DNA of 64,000 bases, taken from Chlorops oryzae (lineage: Eukaryota; Arthropoda; Insecta; Diptera; Chloropidae). The stretch lies in assembly GCA_020466095.1 (NCBI GenBank), contig CM035806.1, forward strand, positions 38,867,698 to 38,931,697, given 5' to 3'. Of the stretch, positions 1 through 10,633 are shown piece by piece; within the stretch, counting starts at the first letter, position 1; each line of letters starts with the position of its first letter. The notes beneath the pieces were generated by a model, which had not been told where the DNA came from, searched no databases, and was given only the letters and a program-made list of their open reading frames with translations. A program made the position numbers and the translations under genes.

Positions 1-62
1 TTTGTTTCTCGCTATTATCGCGCAGCTCTTTCGGACTTTTATACTTTTCAAATTTTTATGCA
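1..62. repeat. Dispersed repeat, truncated by window edge
   Basis: Roughly the first 60 bases match 41083-41145 almost base for base; both copies share the core CGCAGCTCTTTCGGACTTTT. The internal copy continues into GAAAGCGC/GCGCTTTC inverted motifs, suggesting a foldback element, but only one flank is visible here. No coding potential was found. Confidence 0.6.
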
Positions 63-1960
63 GATCAGAAAGGCAATTAGATATGCTCGGACGTGACAAA
101 AAGTTTACTTTTTTCTGGAAATACCCATATATTACTCATGGTATTGTTCGAAGACCCTTTGTATGCAGCCAGAGCAAGGTAAGGTGGGTTAGGCTGTTAT
201 AAACCCATTAGTACCTCCGAAAGAGCCCCGCTTTCGAGCTACTAACTATGCATAGGTACTGTCTTTACTACATACTAGACTAGAAATCCGAAAAATTTCA
301 TCTTTGCTAAAATGACGTAGGTTCGGCGGCTTTGGGATCTTGGACTATTTGATTTATACGATCATCTATATACATATGTATATATATTTTTGTTTCGATC
401 CGAAATTTTTTGGGCCTGACACTTGTAAATTATTCTGCGTAAAATTACAGCGATCCTTCTTAAGTTCTTGGAAGTTTGCTTGTGGCTTTGCAAGGGTTTC
501 AATTTTGAGAATTTTCAAATGAAATTTTCAAATTTTGAAGCAATTTTTTTTTTTTTCTTTTTCTATGAAAAGTGAACTTTTTTCTTAAGTAAATAAATTA
601 AAACTAAATGCCGCATGTATTCGATCAAGATTGCTGAACGTACACCGAAATACTCTTGCTTTACGCAAAAAATAGAATTCCTAGCATTAAATTTGCGTTC
701 GAAAAGATTTTCTCGTCGATTGCAGGGAAAAGTGAGAAAGGTCTTCCGGCGGCACAATCCGGCAGAAATGCACCCTAAAATGTGTTCCGAAACCAAGCCA
801 AGCAAACAATTTATAAGTGATCATTTATAAATTTGAAATAAGTCCGAGATAAGTGGGGGAAATATGCGGCTCAGAAAAATGACTCCGAAATTAGTCCGAA
901 ATTTCAAAAAAAAAAAAATTAATAAAAAAAAATTTAGAGTCTCAGAAAGATGACTCCCAAATGAGTCCGAAACGTGCAAAAAGGAGGCTCAGAAAAACGA
1001 GTTTGATATACAGTGTACTCTCTCCTTGCAGGCACTCCCTTTAAGCGGACACCCCTCTTAAACGGACACTTTTTGGGAACGCTTTAGTATTCTCGTTTCT
1101 CAAATAGTTTCCTCTTAAGCGGACACCTCTGTTAAACGGACATCTTTTTGGGTCCCGTAGGTGTCCGGTTAAGAGACATAGTACACTGTATTTGACATAT
1201 GAGACAAGAACTCATCATGAAGGCTCCCAATCCGAATTAAAAGTCACATATGATCCCTTTAAGAATCCGAATATTTGCTGGGGACCTTCAATTTTTACTC
1301 TTCAGAATATTATTTTATTAACTAGAAAAAGAATGTCATTTTGAACTCATGTTTAACCCTTTAACTGTTTAAAATTTGTTTAAAGACTTCGTCCATCTCA
1401 ATGGTGTAGATATTTTAAGTGTCCTATCCATTTCAATATTATCGTCGTTAATGTCCTGAATGAACTCAACTGAACTATCCGATTCGTCTTCCTAGTTCAT
1501 CCGGTTCAAGTTCATTTCAAGTTTATTGCACGAAATGAGCCCTAAAATGCCGCGTGTAGGCTAAAGATTCGAATTCAAATAAAATCAACGAATAAAATAT
1601 TTTTGGTATTTTGGTCAGATACGATGTAATGAGTTGCTTTCGAATCGAATTTCTCTCCTCAGAATGAAAGTACCGCAATTTGTCATTCAGTTGAGTGGAT
1701 GATGCTTGAGCGGTTGCAGAAAGTGACAATGCTGAGTCGTTAGAAGGGCAACAGGGCGAGTTAAAATAAGATTTAAGAATTAAATAACATTGAAAATAGT
1801 AAATAGAGGCCTAAAGGAAACCTTCTCGAGGAAAATATGAATGCCTTTAATGGAAAATGTAAAATCGAAAAAAACGAGCAGCTTGGCAGGTTGTCGTCGA
1901 GTCGCTTAAGAGAATATCACCGACATTTTTACTGTTCTAACCTATTCGAAATTTTTTAAG
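63..1960. other. 5' flank of the SmydA-like gene, no resolved gene
   Basis: AT-rich sequence with poly-A and poly-T runs, short internal repeats of a GGCTCAGAAAAATGACTCC-like motif at about 870-1000, and one pogo-like MITE at 1011-1188. The first coding exon of the downstream SET gene must lie here or left of the window, because exon 2 opens inside a codon. I could not choose one candidate. Confidence 0.5.
1011..1188. mobile_element. Pogo/Tigger-like MITE (CAGTGTACTC family), complete copy
   Basis: The 178-bp element begins CAGTGTACTC and ends GTACACTG, and is flanked on both sides by TA, the expected mariner/pogo target duplication. Its interior is made of repeated CTTAAGCGGACA-like motifs on both strands. 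It encodes nothing. Related copies lie at 18128-18285, 18570-18732 (inverted) and 47538-47703. Confidence 0.75.
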
Positions 1961-3921
1961 GTATGTGACCGCCGCAGCTATTCTGAAAGAGGGCGAGACC
2001 TTATTACTCGAACAACCGGTGCTAATTCTACCGTCTTTCGATGAGAAACGTTGTGCTAATTGCTTTAAATATACCGATACATTCTGCAGGCAAGTGTTAA
2101 AGGTTTTAAATAACACCACCGACGAAAAGGAAGAATCATTTAAGTGCGTTCGAAATTTTAAAGACTTATTCGCCACAGTTCCTGAAGTAAATAGTTTAAC
2201 CCATAAAACTAAGACATTTTTTTTATATGTAAAAAAAAAAAAATTTTTTTTTTTTTTGCCAATACAACTTACGTGGTTTTTGCTCTTCAACCTTTCAATA
2301 AAGCATTAAGCGATTGAAAGCGTCAAAAAAGGTTTATCATTAAAATGTATTAATTGTTCATTTTGACTTCAAGCACCTGTAAAATTTTTCCACTTTGCAA
2401 AGACTGCCGGCAGCACAATGCCTTCGATTGTGAGTTCTTCTCCGCCTACAAGCCCGACGACGAGAATGCCTTGGCGGGCTTGCAGCAGAACGCAGCTGCG
2501 ATTTACGGTATTTTGAAATGCCTACTTCTGCGCGAAAATCCCGAAACAGCGAAATTCTATGAGGAATTCATTCAACTGGAAGCGCATATGGCCGAGCGTC
2601 GCGATTCGGAAATTTGGTTGGAAGATCAGAAGAAAATCGTTGAGCCGCTGATCGATTCGGGTGCCCTCGGTTACATCAATCAGAAGTGCACCAGAAAACT
2701 AGAAGCCGAAACCTTACAACAATGGTGCGGAATCATCGATGTCAATAATTTCGAGATCCGTGCTCCCGATGTGGCGTCGATGCGTGGCGTTTACCTGCAC
2801 GCGGCACTCCTATCGCACAGTTGCCTTGCCAACACGATCATCGCGATCGATGATCACCATCAGTTGAAAATGTACACAAATCGTTGTGTTAATCAAGGCG
2901 AGATTCTCAGCTATTGCTATACGAACGTCCTGTTGGTAAGTAAGTTATTCGATGAGGATTTAGAGGACCTACTTTGGGAGATTCGAATGTGAAATGCCAC
3001 CGGTTTTCTTTTCTTTTCTTTGCTTTTCTTTTTTTTTTTTTTTTTTTCTCACAACACAGGGTACTTCTGAGCGGCGTGAGCTGTTGCGGGTGGGAAAGTA
3101 CTTCGATTGCAAATGCGAACGATGCGAGGATCCAACGGAATTGGGCTCGCACATGAGCAGCTTAATCTGCTCGCCATGCGCGGCCAATAAATCGAAAGGA
3201 GCGGTTGTGAAGACTCGCGAGGGTAAATGGCAATGCACGGAGTGCCAGGACACGCTGAGGCCGGAATTCGTGCAGAACATCATCGATCGGGCCAGAGAGG
3301 AGATCTTCCATGCCAAAGACGATGTCTTTCGGTTCGAACTTTTGCTCGGCAAATTGAGCAGCTTCTTGCATCCGAACCATTACTTAATGCTGGACATGAA
3401 GCAGAATGTTGCTGCGATGCTCCGCGCGATTATCATGAGTCCGGATAAACAACCGGGCAGAAGAGTCTACAATCGCAAAGTTAGCTTGTGCCAAGAGATT
3501 CTGGGTGTTTTGAATTATATCGAGCCTGGACTATCGAGACTTCGAGCTATTGCACTCTATGAGTTGTGTAATTCGTGGGCGGAGCTGAGCCGCCTTAAAT
3601 TTCGAGAAGACGAAATTGATGAGGAGGAATTGTTTGTGAGAACGATAATTCTAAAAAATTGGGATGATGGATTTAAACTGATTTTTAATTGAAACATATT
3701 TTTGTTTTTTTTTTTTTGTTTTTTTTTTTTAACAGAAAACATTACTGCAATGTGAATCAATGCTTCGTGAATCCACTCGAATGTTATTGTACGAGCCAAT
3801 CGAGTCACCTGAAGGCAAATTGGCAAAGAACATGTTAAAAGAGCTGAGGGACCTACAGAACGACTTGAGTTTACTTAAACAGTCCAAAAGCCAAGGCCCC
3901 ATCGGCGGCCAGAAAAAGTAA
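1961..3921 (+). CDS. SmydA-type SET and MYND domain protein (exon 1 missing)
   Basis: Joined exons are 1961-2089, 2374-2935, 3060-3635 and 3736-3921, giving about 484 residues; all junctions keep frame. Exon 2 opens with (R)YVTAAAILKEG, the usual start of the split SET domain in SMYD proteins. A MYND zinc finger follows, CANC-x7-CSTC-x5-CKDC with later His and Cys, created across the exon 2/3 junction. The SET core shows LSHSCLANT, a degenerate form of the NHSCxPN signature, then GEILSYCY. A post-SET Cys cluster (DCKCERC) and a helical C-terminus ending QKK follow. Arthropod SmydA proteins of this kind are predicted lysine methyltransferase-like regulators; catalysis is uncertain because the signature has Ser for Asn and Ala for Pro. 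The exon 2 donor is GC rather than GT. The 3' end overlaps the convergent gene on the other strand. Family assignment is firm; the exact paralogue is not. Confidence 0.88.
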
Positions 3922-4070
3922 CCGTAACTAACGGTAGATTAGAGTAACGTTTTTATTTTATTTTTTTTTTTTTTGTTTTGTAATTCTATAGCAAAAATAG
4001 ATATATGTATGTACATTTGTACTTATACACATACATATAGTTATACATATATGTATATATTTCTGAAGTT

Positions 4071-5258
4071 TCAATAAAAGTTCTTCAAGATCACATCGAT
4101 GAGTTGAATTAAATCTAAAGTAGCTGCAAAACGGCACGAGCACTCCGAATCGAAGCAATCCACACAGGTGTCGAGCAGTCGCTGAAAGTTCGGATAGCTT
4201 GCGGCTAGGTCGCCAGGGATCGGGTGCAGAAAGCCCGCCTCCCGTTGACGATTGAGATCTTCGCGAAGCAGTTGGCAGGCGGAAAAGAGGTTTATGTCAC
4301 TTCGGCCGTGTTCGCATATATCCTGCTGCGAGTAAGCAAAGCAATTATCGCAATCGATATAGATGTGCTTGTGCGTGCGGTTTTCGGATTCCGCAGAGTC
4401 CACAATCAGCGCTGTGTCCAGATCGACAATGTAGAGCTTTTGCGTGCGCTCATCAAAGACCAAATTGTCAGCGCTGAGGTCTGTTATTAAAATGCGAAAT
4501 CCCGCAAAGCCCTCCGAAAACTGGAGAGCTGCCTTTAAGAGCTGCCTGGCTATGCGTAATTTCAGTTTGAAATCCGAATCATAGAAATGGACCAAGGCCT
4601 TGCCAGCGTAGGCCTGATAGAGAGTGAAACCGCAGACATTAATATTCTTTGGAACGGGAAAGCCGAGCGTTTCGAGTAGTGGCATCAACAGTGGTTCCAC
4701 GTTTACGTTTAAATGCAGCCAGATCGAGAGCAGACTCGAAATTTTTCCTTCTTCCCGAAGGTATTCGACGAGTCGGTCGATTTTTTCCGCTGGGCAAACT
4801 TGTAATCCATCTAGGCGATCGGAATCGAGAAATCGTTGCTTAAGATGACTTAAACATTGGCTCGTCGTCTTGGCTGAAGGCGGAAGAGCAGCATTCAAAT
4901 TCTGTTGTGTCATATATTTGGCAATGATTTTTCGCTCTTCCGTTCCGTTGTTTGATTTGAACTTAAGAAAGCCCGCAGCACGCTTGCTGCCCCCGGGCAG
5001 TATATCGATCATGTGTCGCCATTGACTCCAAGTCCAGGTATAAAGTTCAATGTCACTGAAGAAGGACTCACAGTTGGTCTGTTGGTGTTGAAAGCATACC
5101 TTACAAAAATCAAGATCACGTTGAAAATATTCACGAAACGTTTCGTTTCTCTGCTCAAAATCGCAGTAGTTGAGAACGAACGTGAAGAGCAGCCAGATCT
5201 TTAAATGCGAAAAACGATGCAGCGACAATTGAGGAGATACGAAAACCGACGTCACCAT
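4071..5258 (-). CDS. FAM69/DIPK-like divergent protein kinase, intronless
   Basis: One open frame of 395 codons. I chose the ATG at 5256-5258; the longer frame starts at a TTG two codons earlier. Residues 19-32 (KIWLLFTFVLNY) form a signal anchor. A Cys-bearing segment follows (FCKVC, NCESFF). Residues 259-265 (TDLSADN) look like a kinase catalytic loop with Asp and Asn, and residues 279-281 (DLD) stand where DFG is expected. A later CEHGRSDINLFSACQLL segment and a Cys-rich end (CVDCFDSECSC) resemble FAM69/DIPK proteins, which are luminal or secreted ER/Golgi kinases or pseudokinases. The assignment rests on motif pattern and length, not on a search. The absence of introns is unusual beside the spliced neighbours and may mean a retrocopy. 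The gene converges with the SET gene, with overlapping 3' ends. Confidence 0.72.
   Translation of the reverse strand: MVTSVFVSPQLSLHRFSHLKIWLLFTFVLNYCDFEQRNETFREYFQRDLDFCKVCFQHQQTNCESFFSDIELYTWTWSQWRHMIDILPGGSKRAAGFLKFKSNNGTEERKIIAKYMTQQNLNAALPPSAKTTSQCLSHLKQRFLDSDRLDGLQVCPAEKIDRLVEYLREEGKISSLLSIWLHLNVNVEPLLMPLLETLGFPVPKNINVCGFTLYQAYAGKALVHFYDSDFKLKLRIARQLLKAALQFSEGFAGFRILITDLSADNLVFDERTQKLYIVDLDTALIVDSAESENRTHKHIYIDCDNCFAYSQQDICEHGRSDINLFSACQLLREDLNRQREAGFLHPIPGDLAASYPNFQRLLDTCVDCFDSECSCRFAATLDLIQLIDVILKNFY
4073..4078 (+). terminator. AATAAA poly(A) signal of the SmydA-like gene
   Basis: AATAAA lies about 150 bases after the TAA stop of the SET gene. It also falls in the last codons and stop of the opposing gene, so the plus-strand 3' UTR runs into the minus-strand coding end. 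The minus-strand gene has TTTATT (AATAAA on its strand) near 3953-3960, so the two transcripts probably overlap. Confidence 0.6.
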
Positions 5259-5349
5259 AACCAATTAACTGTAAGTAATAATTTTAGCGAAATAGTTTTT
5301 ATTTATTTTGTGAGTTCCTTTGTACGAATATTTCCCGAACAGCACCCTC

Positions 5350-5610
5350 ATATCGCACCCTCGCTACTAAATCGGCACAATTCAAAATTTCGCATTTCTC
5401 GAAAATCACTCAATCTCTCTTGAAACTAAGGAGAAATAATAATAGATATTTTCTTAACTTATATTACTCTCAATCGACTGCTTCATATGTCAATATAAGC
5501 GTTAATTTTCTAGGTCTTGGGTTTCTTACAGAATAATGCAATCGAACATAAAAAAAAAATCGATTAAAAAAATTTTGAATTGTGCCGATTTATTAGCAAA
5601 GGTGCGATAT
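5350..5610. mobile_element. MITE-A family, complete copy 1
   Basis: A 261-bp element with long imperfect inverted ends: ATATCGCACC at the left and GGTGCGATAT at the right, followed inward by CGGCACAATTCAAAA and its complement TTTTGAATTGTGCCG. Other copies lie at 12839-13102 and 18761-19015, with fragments at 8928-9016 and possibly 15630-15860. No coding capacity; superfamily unresolved. Confidence 0.75.
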
Positions 5611-6680
5611 ACTTGTATGTAGTAAATTTATTACTATATTTATTAGCAAACCCAATTGAGGGCGAATCAAACTGAAGACTTTCTACTGTGTTCACTTTGT
5701 GTATTGCTTGAATTCTCGCTCATCTCAGAATCTTCGCCGTGCCATAAAGAACCTTGCACCTTGCAGCCGCAATTTAATCTTCTATTTTTCTTTTTTTTCT
5801 TTTCCTTTTTCTTTTTCTTTGCCTTCTTACAGGTTTTCTTCTCTTGGTTCTTTTCAGGCGCACCAAAGCTGCATCAAAGCTACTCACTGCCTGTCTACCT
5901 ACCTATCCTGTCTCCTCGCTCGCAAGAAAGAACAGCCTTGAACCTTAAATAATAAATAGTATGGCTATTGAAATATCCATGACCATATCGAGAGGAACAA
6001 ATTCTCTCGACCGTTCTTTCAGGCTTTGGTGCGAGGCCTCGCGAATATCAGCACACGTATTTTGCACGGTGAGGAAGAAAATAAAGCATTAATAAAAACA
6101 GGTCTCAAGCACACGCAAACGAGTGAGACTATAAACAATTTCATAACGATGAACGATGAGGGGCAAATACTCGTGAAGGCATATTTTATACAAAGTAATA
6201 AGCGAAAAAATCCATGCGCTGCCTTCAAAAGGCCACAATATTAGGTACACCTCAAGAACCGTTTCGGTTATCGTGCCACATTTGAAATCTATTCAACCCA
6301 TTTCGAACTAATTTATAATTAGTTTTTTTTTTAATTAAACTCCTTCAAAGGAATGTTGTGAAGACACTGTTAAATGATTTTCCACTTTCATAAGAATTTT
6401 CCTATTTTTGGATGGCTCAGAAGTGGTGGTCGAATTTTTGTCTATTCAATTTTGCGGCGTATTCTTCATTGGATTTCTTATTAATTTTTTATTTATTTTA
6501 ATATTAATTATTATCTAGTTAAACAAGGTCTTAAATAGGAGGTCACATACTATATAGAACCAGGTGTATCCTTGGTGTGAACAATCCAACGTTAAAAGTT
6601 ATCATTTATTTATTTATTATTAAGAGGCAATAATTCGAGCTTTATTTTGAGACCTTGCATAGAAAGAGATATGGATTTTT
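5611..6680. other. Intergenic, no recognised gene
   Basis: AT-rich DNA with a T/C-rich tract near 5785-5825. Reading frames here are short and show no family motif. I see nothing else supportable. Confidence 0.5.
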
Positions 6681-8091
6681 ATACCCGACACACTCTGTGT
6701 CAAGGGTATATTGCGTTTGTGTGGTTGTGTGTAACACCCAGAACAAGTCGAGATAGACCATACAAAATGTATATAGAAATGATCAGCGTCACCAGGCAGG
6801 CGCGGCAACTATGGGGGGGAACAAGGCACTTTTTTCCCTCCAAAAATTTTATTGGAGGGGCCATGCCACCCCAATATTTCGGCAACTGGAAAAAATATTT
6901 CAAAATTTTGTAAAGATATTCTACAATATCACACTTTTTTCTGCAATCTCCATAATTCATCTCCATAATCTTTCATATTTCTTAACTAAATTACTACAAT
7001 TTTGAAGTTCCGATAATTCGAATTTACCCGCCTGTGCCACCCTACTTTTCTTTTCACATTCTTGCGGAATTCTCCGAACACTGATTCCAACCTCCTCCAA
7101 CCAGAAATATCTGTCAAAGATTGTCTATAAGTATCGATATCTTTCCCATTCCGAGAAGGGTTAGAAATTTATTCCAATTACAGGTAGATATACTGCACTT
7201 TTTCAATATTTGACATCTACTAAACACTGCGTATTGTTCCCTGCATAAATTTTTTTTTCCCCCCCATTATTTTTGGAGCTTTCCTCCCCTGTCACCAGGA
7301 GATTCGAATTAGCCATGTCCGTCTGTCTATCCGTCTGTCTATCCGTCTGTCTGTCAGTCTGTTTGTATACAGTTTTCTTATCGAAGGAGTTGAGCTATCT
7401 TGACAAAATTTGGTATACGTGCTCACGGCGCTCACATGAGTAAGAACAAGTTCGAGAATGGACCCGATCGGACCATTTTTAGGGGTACCTCCAGTACTAG
7501 GGTCTGTTATGAAAATCACAAAACTGCTCTAAAACCGGAGTTTTTCAAGATATATTGATGAAATTCGATATTTGAGCATGTTTAAAGGCAACTAATATGA
7601 TTTCCAAAAATTGGAACGGTGGGCGTGGCAGAAGGGAGTTTTTCGAAACTTATCTCCTACACCCGAAATTCAAATGGGACTTGAAAGTTGGCACTTATGC
7701 TTTCTTTGTAGCCATAAACATCCTTTTCAAAAATTTCTTTGATAGGTCCATTATTAAGGGTATCTCCAGTACTAGGGTCTGTCACAAAAATCCCAAAACT
7801 GTCTCAAAATCTGACTTTTTCGCCATATTTCAATGAAACATAGAATTTGAGCGTATATTTAAGCCTCCGATTAGAATTTTAAAAAAATTGGAAAAGTGGG
7901 CGTGGCAAAGGGGCGGTTTTCATAAAGAAATTGAACAAAAGTCGGTATATAGGGCCCCCTGTATCCTTAAAAACCTCAAGAATATTCTTTCTTAATGATC
8001 CTATTTTTTTGGACGTGTTTTAAAAATTATTGAAACATGTGTGTCTGTGTCGGGTATTCTATTGTCAGGCTCGCCTGACTTGTTTTGAACT
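6681..8091 (+). mobile_element. DINE-1/Helentron-like non-autonomous element, copy 1
   Basis: The left end ATACCCGACACA contains an internal inverted repeat (GACACA/TGTGTC), and its complement TGTGTCGGGTAT recurs near the right end at 8046-8057. A central GTCTGTC/CGTCTGTCTATC microsatellite sits at 7318-7363. The 3' end carries a tight hairpin, GTCAGGC-TC-GCCTGAC. Subterminal inverted repeats, a GTCT-type microsatellite and a 3' hairpin are the layout known for DINE-1/HINE elements. A hAT-like element has inserted at 6797-7291. A second, diverged copy lies at about 41580-42860. Confidence 0.6.
6797..7291. mobile_element. hAT-like element inserted in the DINE-like copy
   Basis: Both sides carry the identical 8-mer TCACCAGG (6789-6796 and 7292-7299). 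The ends are CAGGCGCGG and CCTCCCCTG, matching in 7 of 9 positions once one is reverse-complemented, as expected of hAT termini. The 495-bp interior has G and C runs and no intact coding frame. Confidence 0.7.
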
Positions 8092-8283
8092 TACTCGTTT
8101 CAAAATGGATAAGAATCGAGCTAGCTTCTGAGCATCTTGCGAGAAAGCGACAATATTGAATGTAGGAGTTGCGCCCTTATTTCTTTCACTTCTAAAGTGG
8201 GCCCAAAAGAAAATTCTTAACCGTGTACGGCAAGTGTTCTTATAAATTTAATTGATTTTTCACTATTTATTTACTTCAATGTG

Positions 8284-8529
8284 GTGGCTCTGGGATAGCG
8301 TAGGGGATGCGTGCTATGCTCTTGTTCCCGGGGTCCGAGGTTCGATTCCCGGCACAGGCGAAACGGAGTGTAATGTTCCAAGCCTAGCACTGGTTTTTAA
8401 AAAATCGCTTGTTAGGGGCACACTACATACAAAGACATACACTCACACAAACACAAGAAAACCTCCTTGGTATCACAATGGGCCGATTAACGGCCTAAGT
8501 GGCAGCCACTTCAACCTACCTACCTACCT
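8284..8529 (+). mobile_element. tRNA-derived SINE with 11-bp target duplication
   Basis: The head contains Pol III-type boxes: an A-box region around GGGATAGCGTAGGGGATGC and a B box GAGGTTCGATTCCC near 8337-8350. The tail is a CCTA repeat. Identical ACTTCAATGTG copies at 8273-8283 and 8530-8540 mark the target duplication. The clean boundaries suggest fairly recent retrotransposition. Confidence 0.75.
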
Positions 8530-8540
8530 ACTTCAATGTG

Positions 8541-9222
8541 TTGTTAACCCCTTCGGTAAATCGCGCGTCATTATTGAAAAAAATTTTTTTTTTAGTTTTA
8601 GTTTTTTATTTTCCTAAATATTTTCACAATTAATTTTCCAATAAATAATTTCAGGATAGGAAACAATTCTGCCCATGCCAATAAACTTTATCGAAAGTCG
8701 CGTCTATAAACGTTACAGTCCCATAACCGAAGTAGAAAAGGAAAAGAAAAAAACTTAATTGATATCAACGACGGAGGAGAGTAAATTTAATTTCACTTTT
8801 CAGGAGAGTTCTAGGTTCTCTCAAAAGAGTGTCTTTGCTTTGCACACAAAATTCTCAAGAGAGTCGTCTGCTTTGCATTATGGTGAAAGCACACCGTATA
8901 ACTCGAAACGTTTTATTCGGTTTCGCGATATCGCACGCAACAAAGGAAAAAAAAAAAAAAAAAAAAAAAAAAAACCGGCACAACTCAAAATTTCGCATTA
9001 ATCGAACAAAACATTGAAATCTTCAACAATTTTTTTTTTTTTATTTGAACTCATATTACTCTTAACTACTTATTTCAAAATGAAAGCTATTAATAAATTT
9101 ATAGCTTACATGCTAGCAGCACTGGCAACGGAGGCCTTCAGCTTAGCTCTTAATTAAATGCTGATTCAGTGAATGTAGATTCAAATTTTCTAGGTCTTGC
9201 TATTCCAGCAATAAGACGCAGT
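8541..9222. other. Intergenic with MITE-A fragment
   Basis: Contains a broken MITE-A left end: ATATCGCAC at 8928, a long poly-A stretch, then GGCACAACTCAAAATTTCGC to about 9016. I did not find the matching right end. No gene was recognised. Confidence 0.45.
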
Positions 9223-9472
9223 CAGGCACGTAGCCAGGGGGGGGAGCCAGGGGGCCAGGGCCCCTCCCGAAGCCAAGAAAATTGTAGTGATTGTATTTAT
9301 TTATTCGGTAAGGAACTACAAAATTTAATAGTAGCCGATTTATACTATGATTATTGGTGTTTCGCCGGGTCTGACTGCAATCAAGAACTACCGTGCAAAG
9401 GCCGGCTAACAAAACGTATCTTTCACTACTGCGCTGGCCCCCCCCCGAACGTAATTCCTGGCTACGGGCCTG
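9223..9472. mobile_element. hAT-like MITE (CAGGCACGTAGCCAGG)
   Basis: The left end CAGGCACGTAGCCAGG mirrors the right end CCTGGCTACGGGCCTG. The flanking 8-mers GACGCAGT and GACGTAGT differ at one base. The interior has G-rich and C-rich runs. This class of CGTAGCC-ended hAT MITE is common in animals. Reading frames across it are shadows. Confidence 0.75.
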
Positions 9473-9897
9473 GACGTAGTCAAACATGAAAAAATTGATA
9501 AATACAAAAAGGGCTGAGTATATTATATTGAAATTTGATTCTGTTATATAAACAAAATACAGGAACAGAACATTTCTCGTCACTGATGCCGCCTTGAGGG
9601 AATCTCCCCTATTAAATTAGAGAAATTTTCGTGCTACTTAGCGGACACTTAAGTCTTAAGGGTAAGTCTTTCGGGAAATTTCAGTGTTTCACATCGTTGG
9701 AGTTTCGGCTTCTTCGAGCAAAATATCGCTCTTTCAACGAAGACAAAACAAAACACTCGACTCCGCCGCGTATTGCTCACAAAACAGGATATTTAGCTTT
9801 ACAAATCGAAAACGTTTCGACCGATCTGCTGGTGTGTATACGCTCTTAGCTCTTGGCTGCTGCTCGTAAACTGGAAAACTCTTGAGCGCGAGAGAGG

Positions 9898-9935
9898 TAT
9901 AAACAATAGAGAATTTCCGAACGGTTGATCAGTCG
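9898..9935 (+). promoter_or_regulatory. TATA plus Inr core promoter of the BTB gene
   Basis: TATAAA at 9898-9903 is followed by TCAGT at 9929-9933, a good match to the insect initiator. The A at 9931 is the proposed +1, placing TATA at about -33. I see no strong DPE at +28. The position fits the start of the leader exon that ends at a strong donor at 10634. Confidence 0.65.
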
Positions 9936-10633
9936 CAAAACGGATGACAGCGAGTGTGCAGGAGAACGTTCTTTAGGAACGAATTTACTAATAGTATTTG
10001 GAGTGAATTAAAAAAATTAAGAAAACAAAAAACCAAAACGTTTTTCCAAAACAACATGAGCAAAGCGAACAAAAACAGCTGAGCTGAGATCAACGAATGT
10101 CGGTCAAGTTCAATTGAACTTTAGAATAATTAAATCCCCACGAGAATCGAAGAAGAAATTTTATTGAATTTCGAAACAAACAAACAAACAAACAGTGATA
10201 AGCAGCGAATAACAACGACAGCAACAACAACAAAAACAAAGCATTTTATTTTTTTTATATTTAATTTACGTAATTTTTAAGCGAAGTAATAATTTAAAAA
10301 AAAATGGAATAAAACAAAAAAACAAGATGAATATTGGATCGCAGCCAGATTTGTGTGGACGTTTATGATTCTTAGAGAAAAGCATTTCGAAAGGCTCCAA
10401 AATTTTGTTTTCTCACGTATTAAACTCAATTGTATGTATGTATGCATACGTTAAATATTAGGGAAAACTGAGAGCACAAAGGAAAAAGAACAAATTAATA
10501 TTAATTAAAAATAAATAGTTTAAAACGTCGTGTGGCCAGGGAGAGATTTCGAGAGAGAAATAGAGAGAGAGAAGAACGGAAACTGAAGAACTGAAATAAA
10601 CCATTTGCCAAAGCAATTATTATCATTTCAAAG
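9931..10633 (+). other. Non-coding first exon (5' leader) of the BTB gene
   Basis: About 700 bases from the proposed start to the donor AAAG/GTAAGTG at 10634. The sequence is A-rich with CAACAA-type runs, typical of long fly leaders. It holds several short upstream reading frames: 9944-9976, 10056-10082, 10097-10117, 10304-10312 and 10327-10368. They would be expected to lower translation of the main frame. The matching acceptor is at 16177-16179, directly before the main ATG. Confidence 0.6.

Noticed and set aside
2969..3352. 127-codon minus-strand frame
   Set aside because: Antisense of SmydA coding exon 4 and the intron poly-T tract (Lys run).
9169..9583. Overlapping 106- and 127-codon frames
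   Set aside because: They read across a hAT-like MITE and have no domain.
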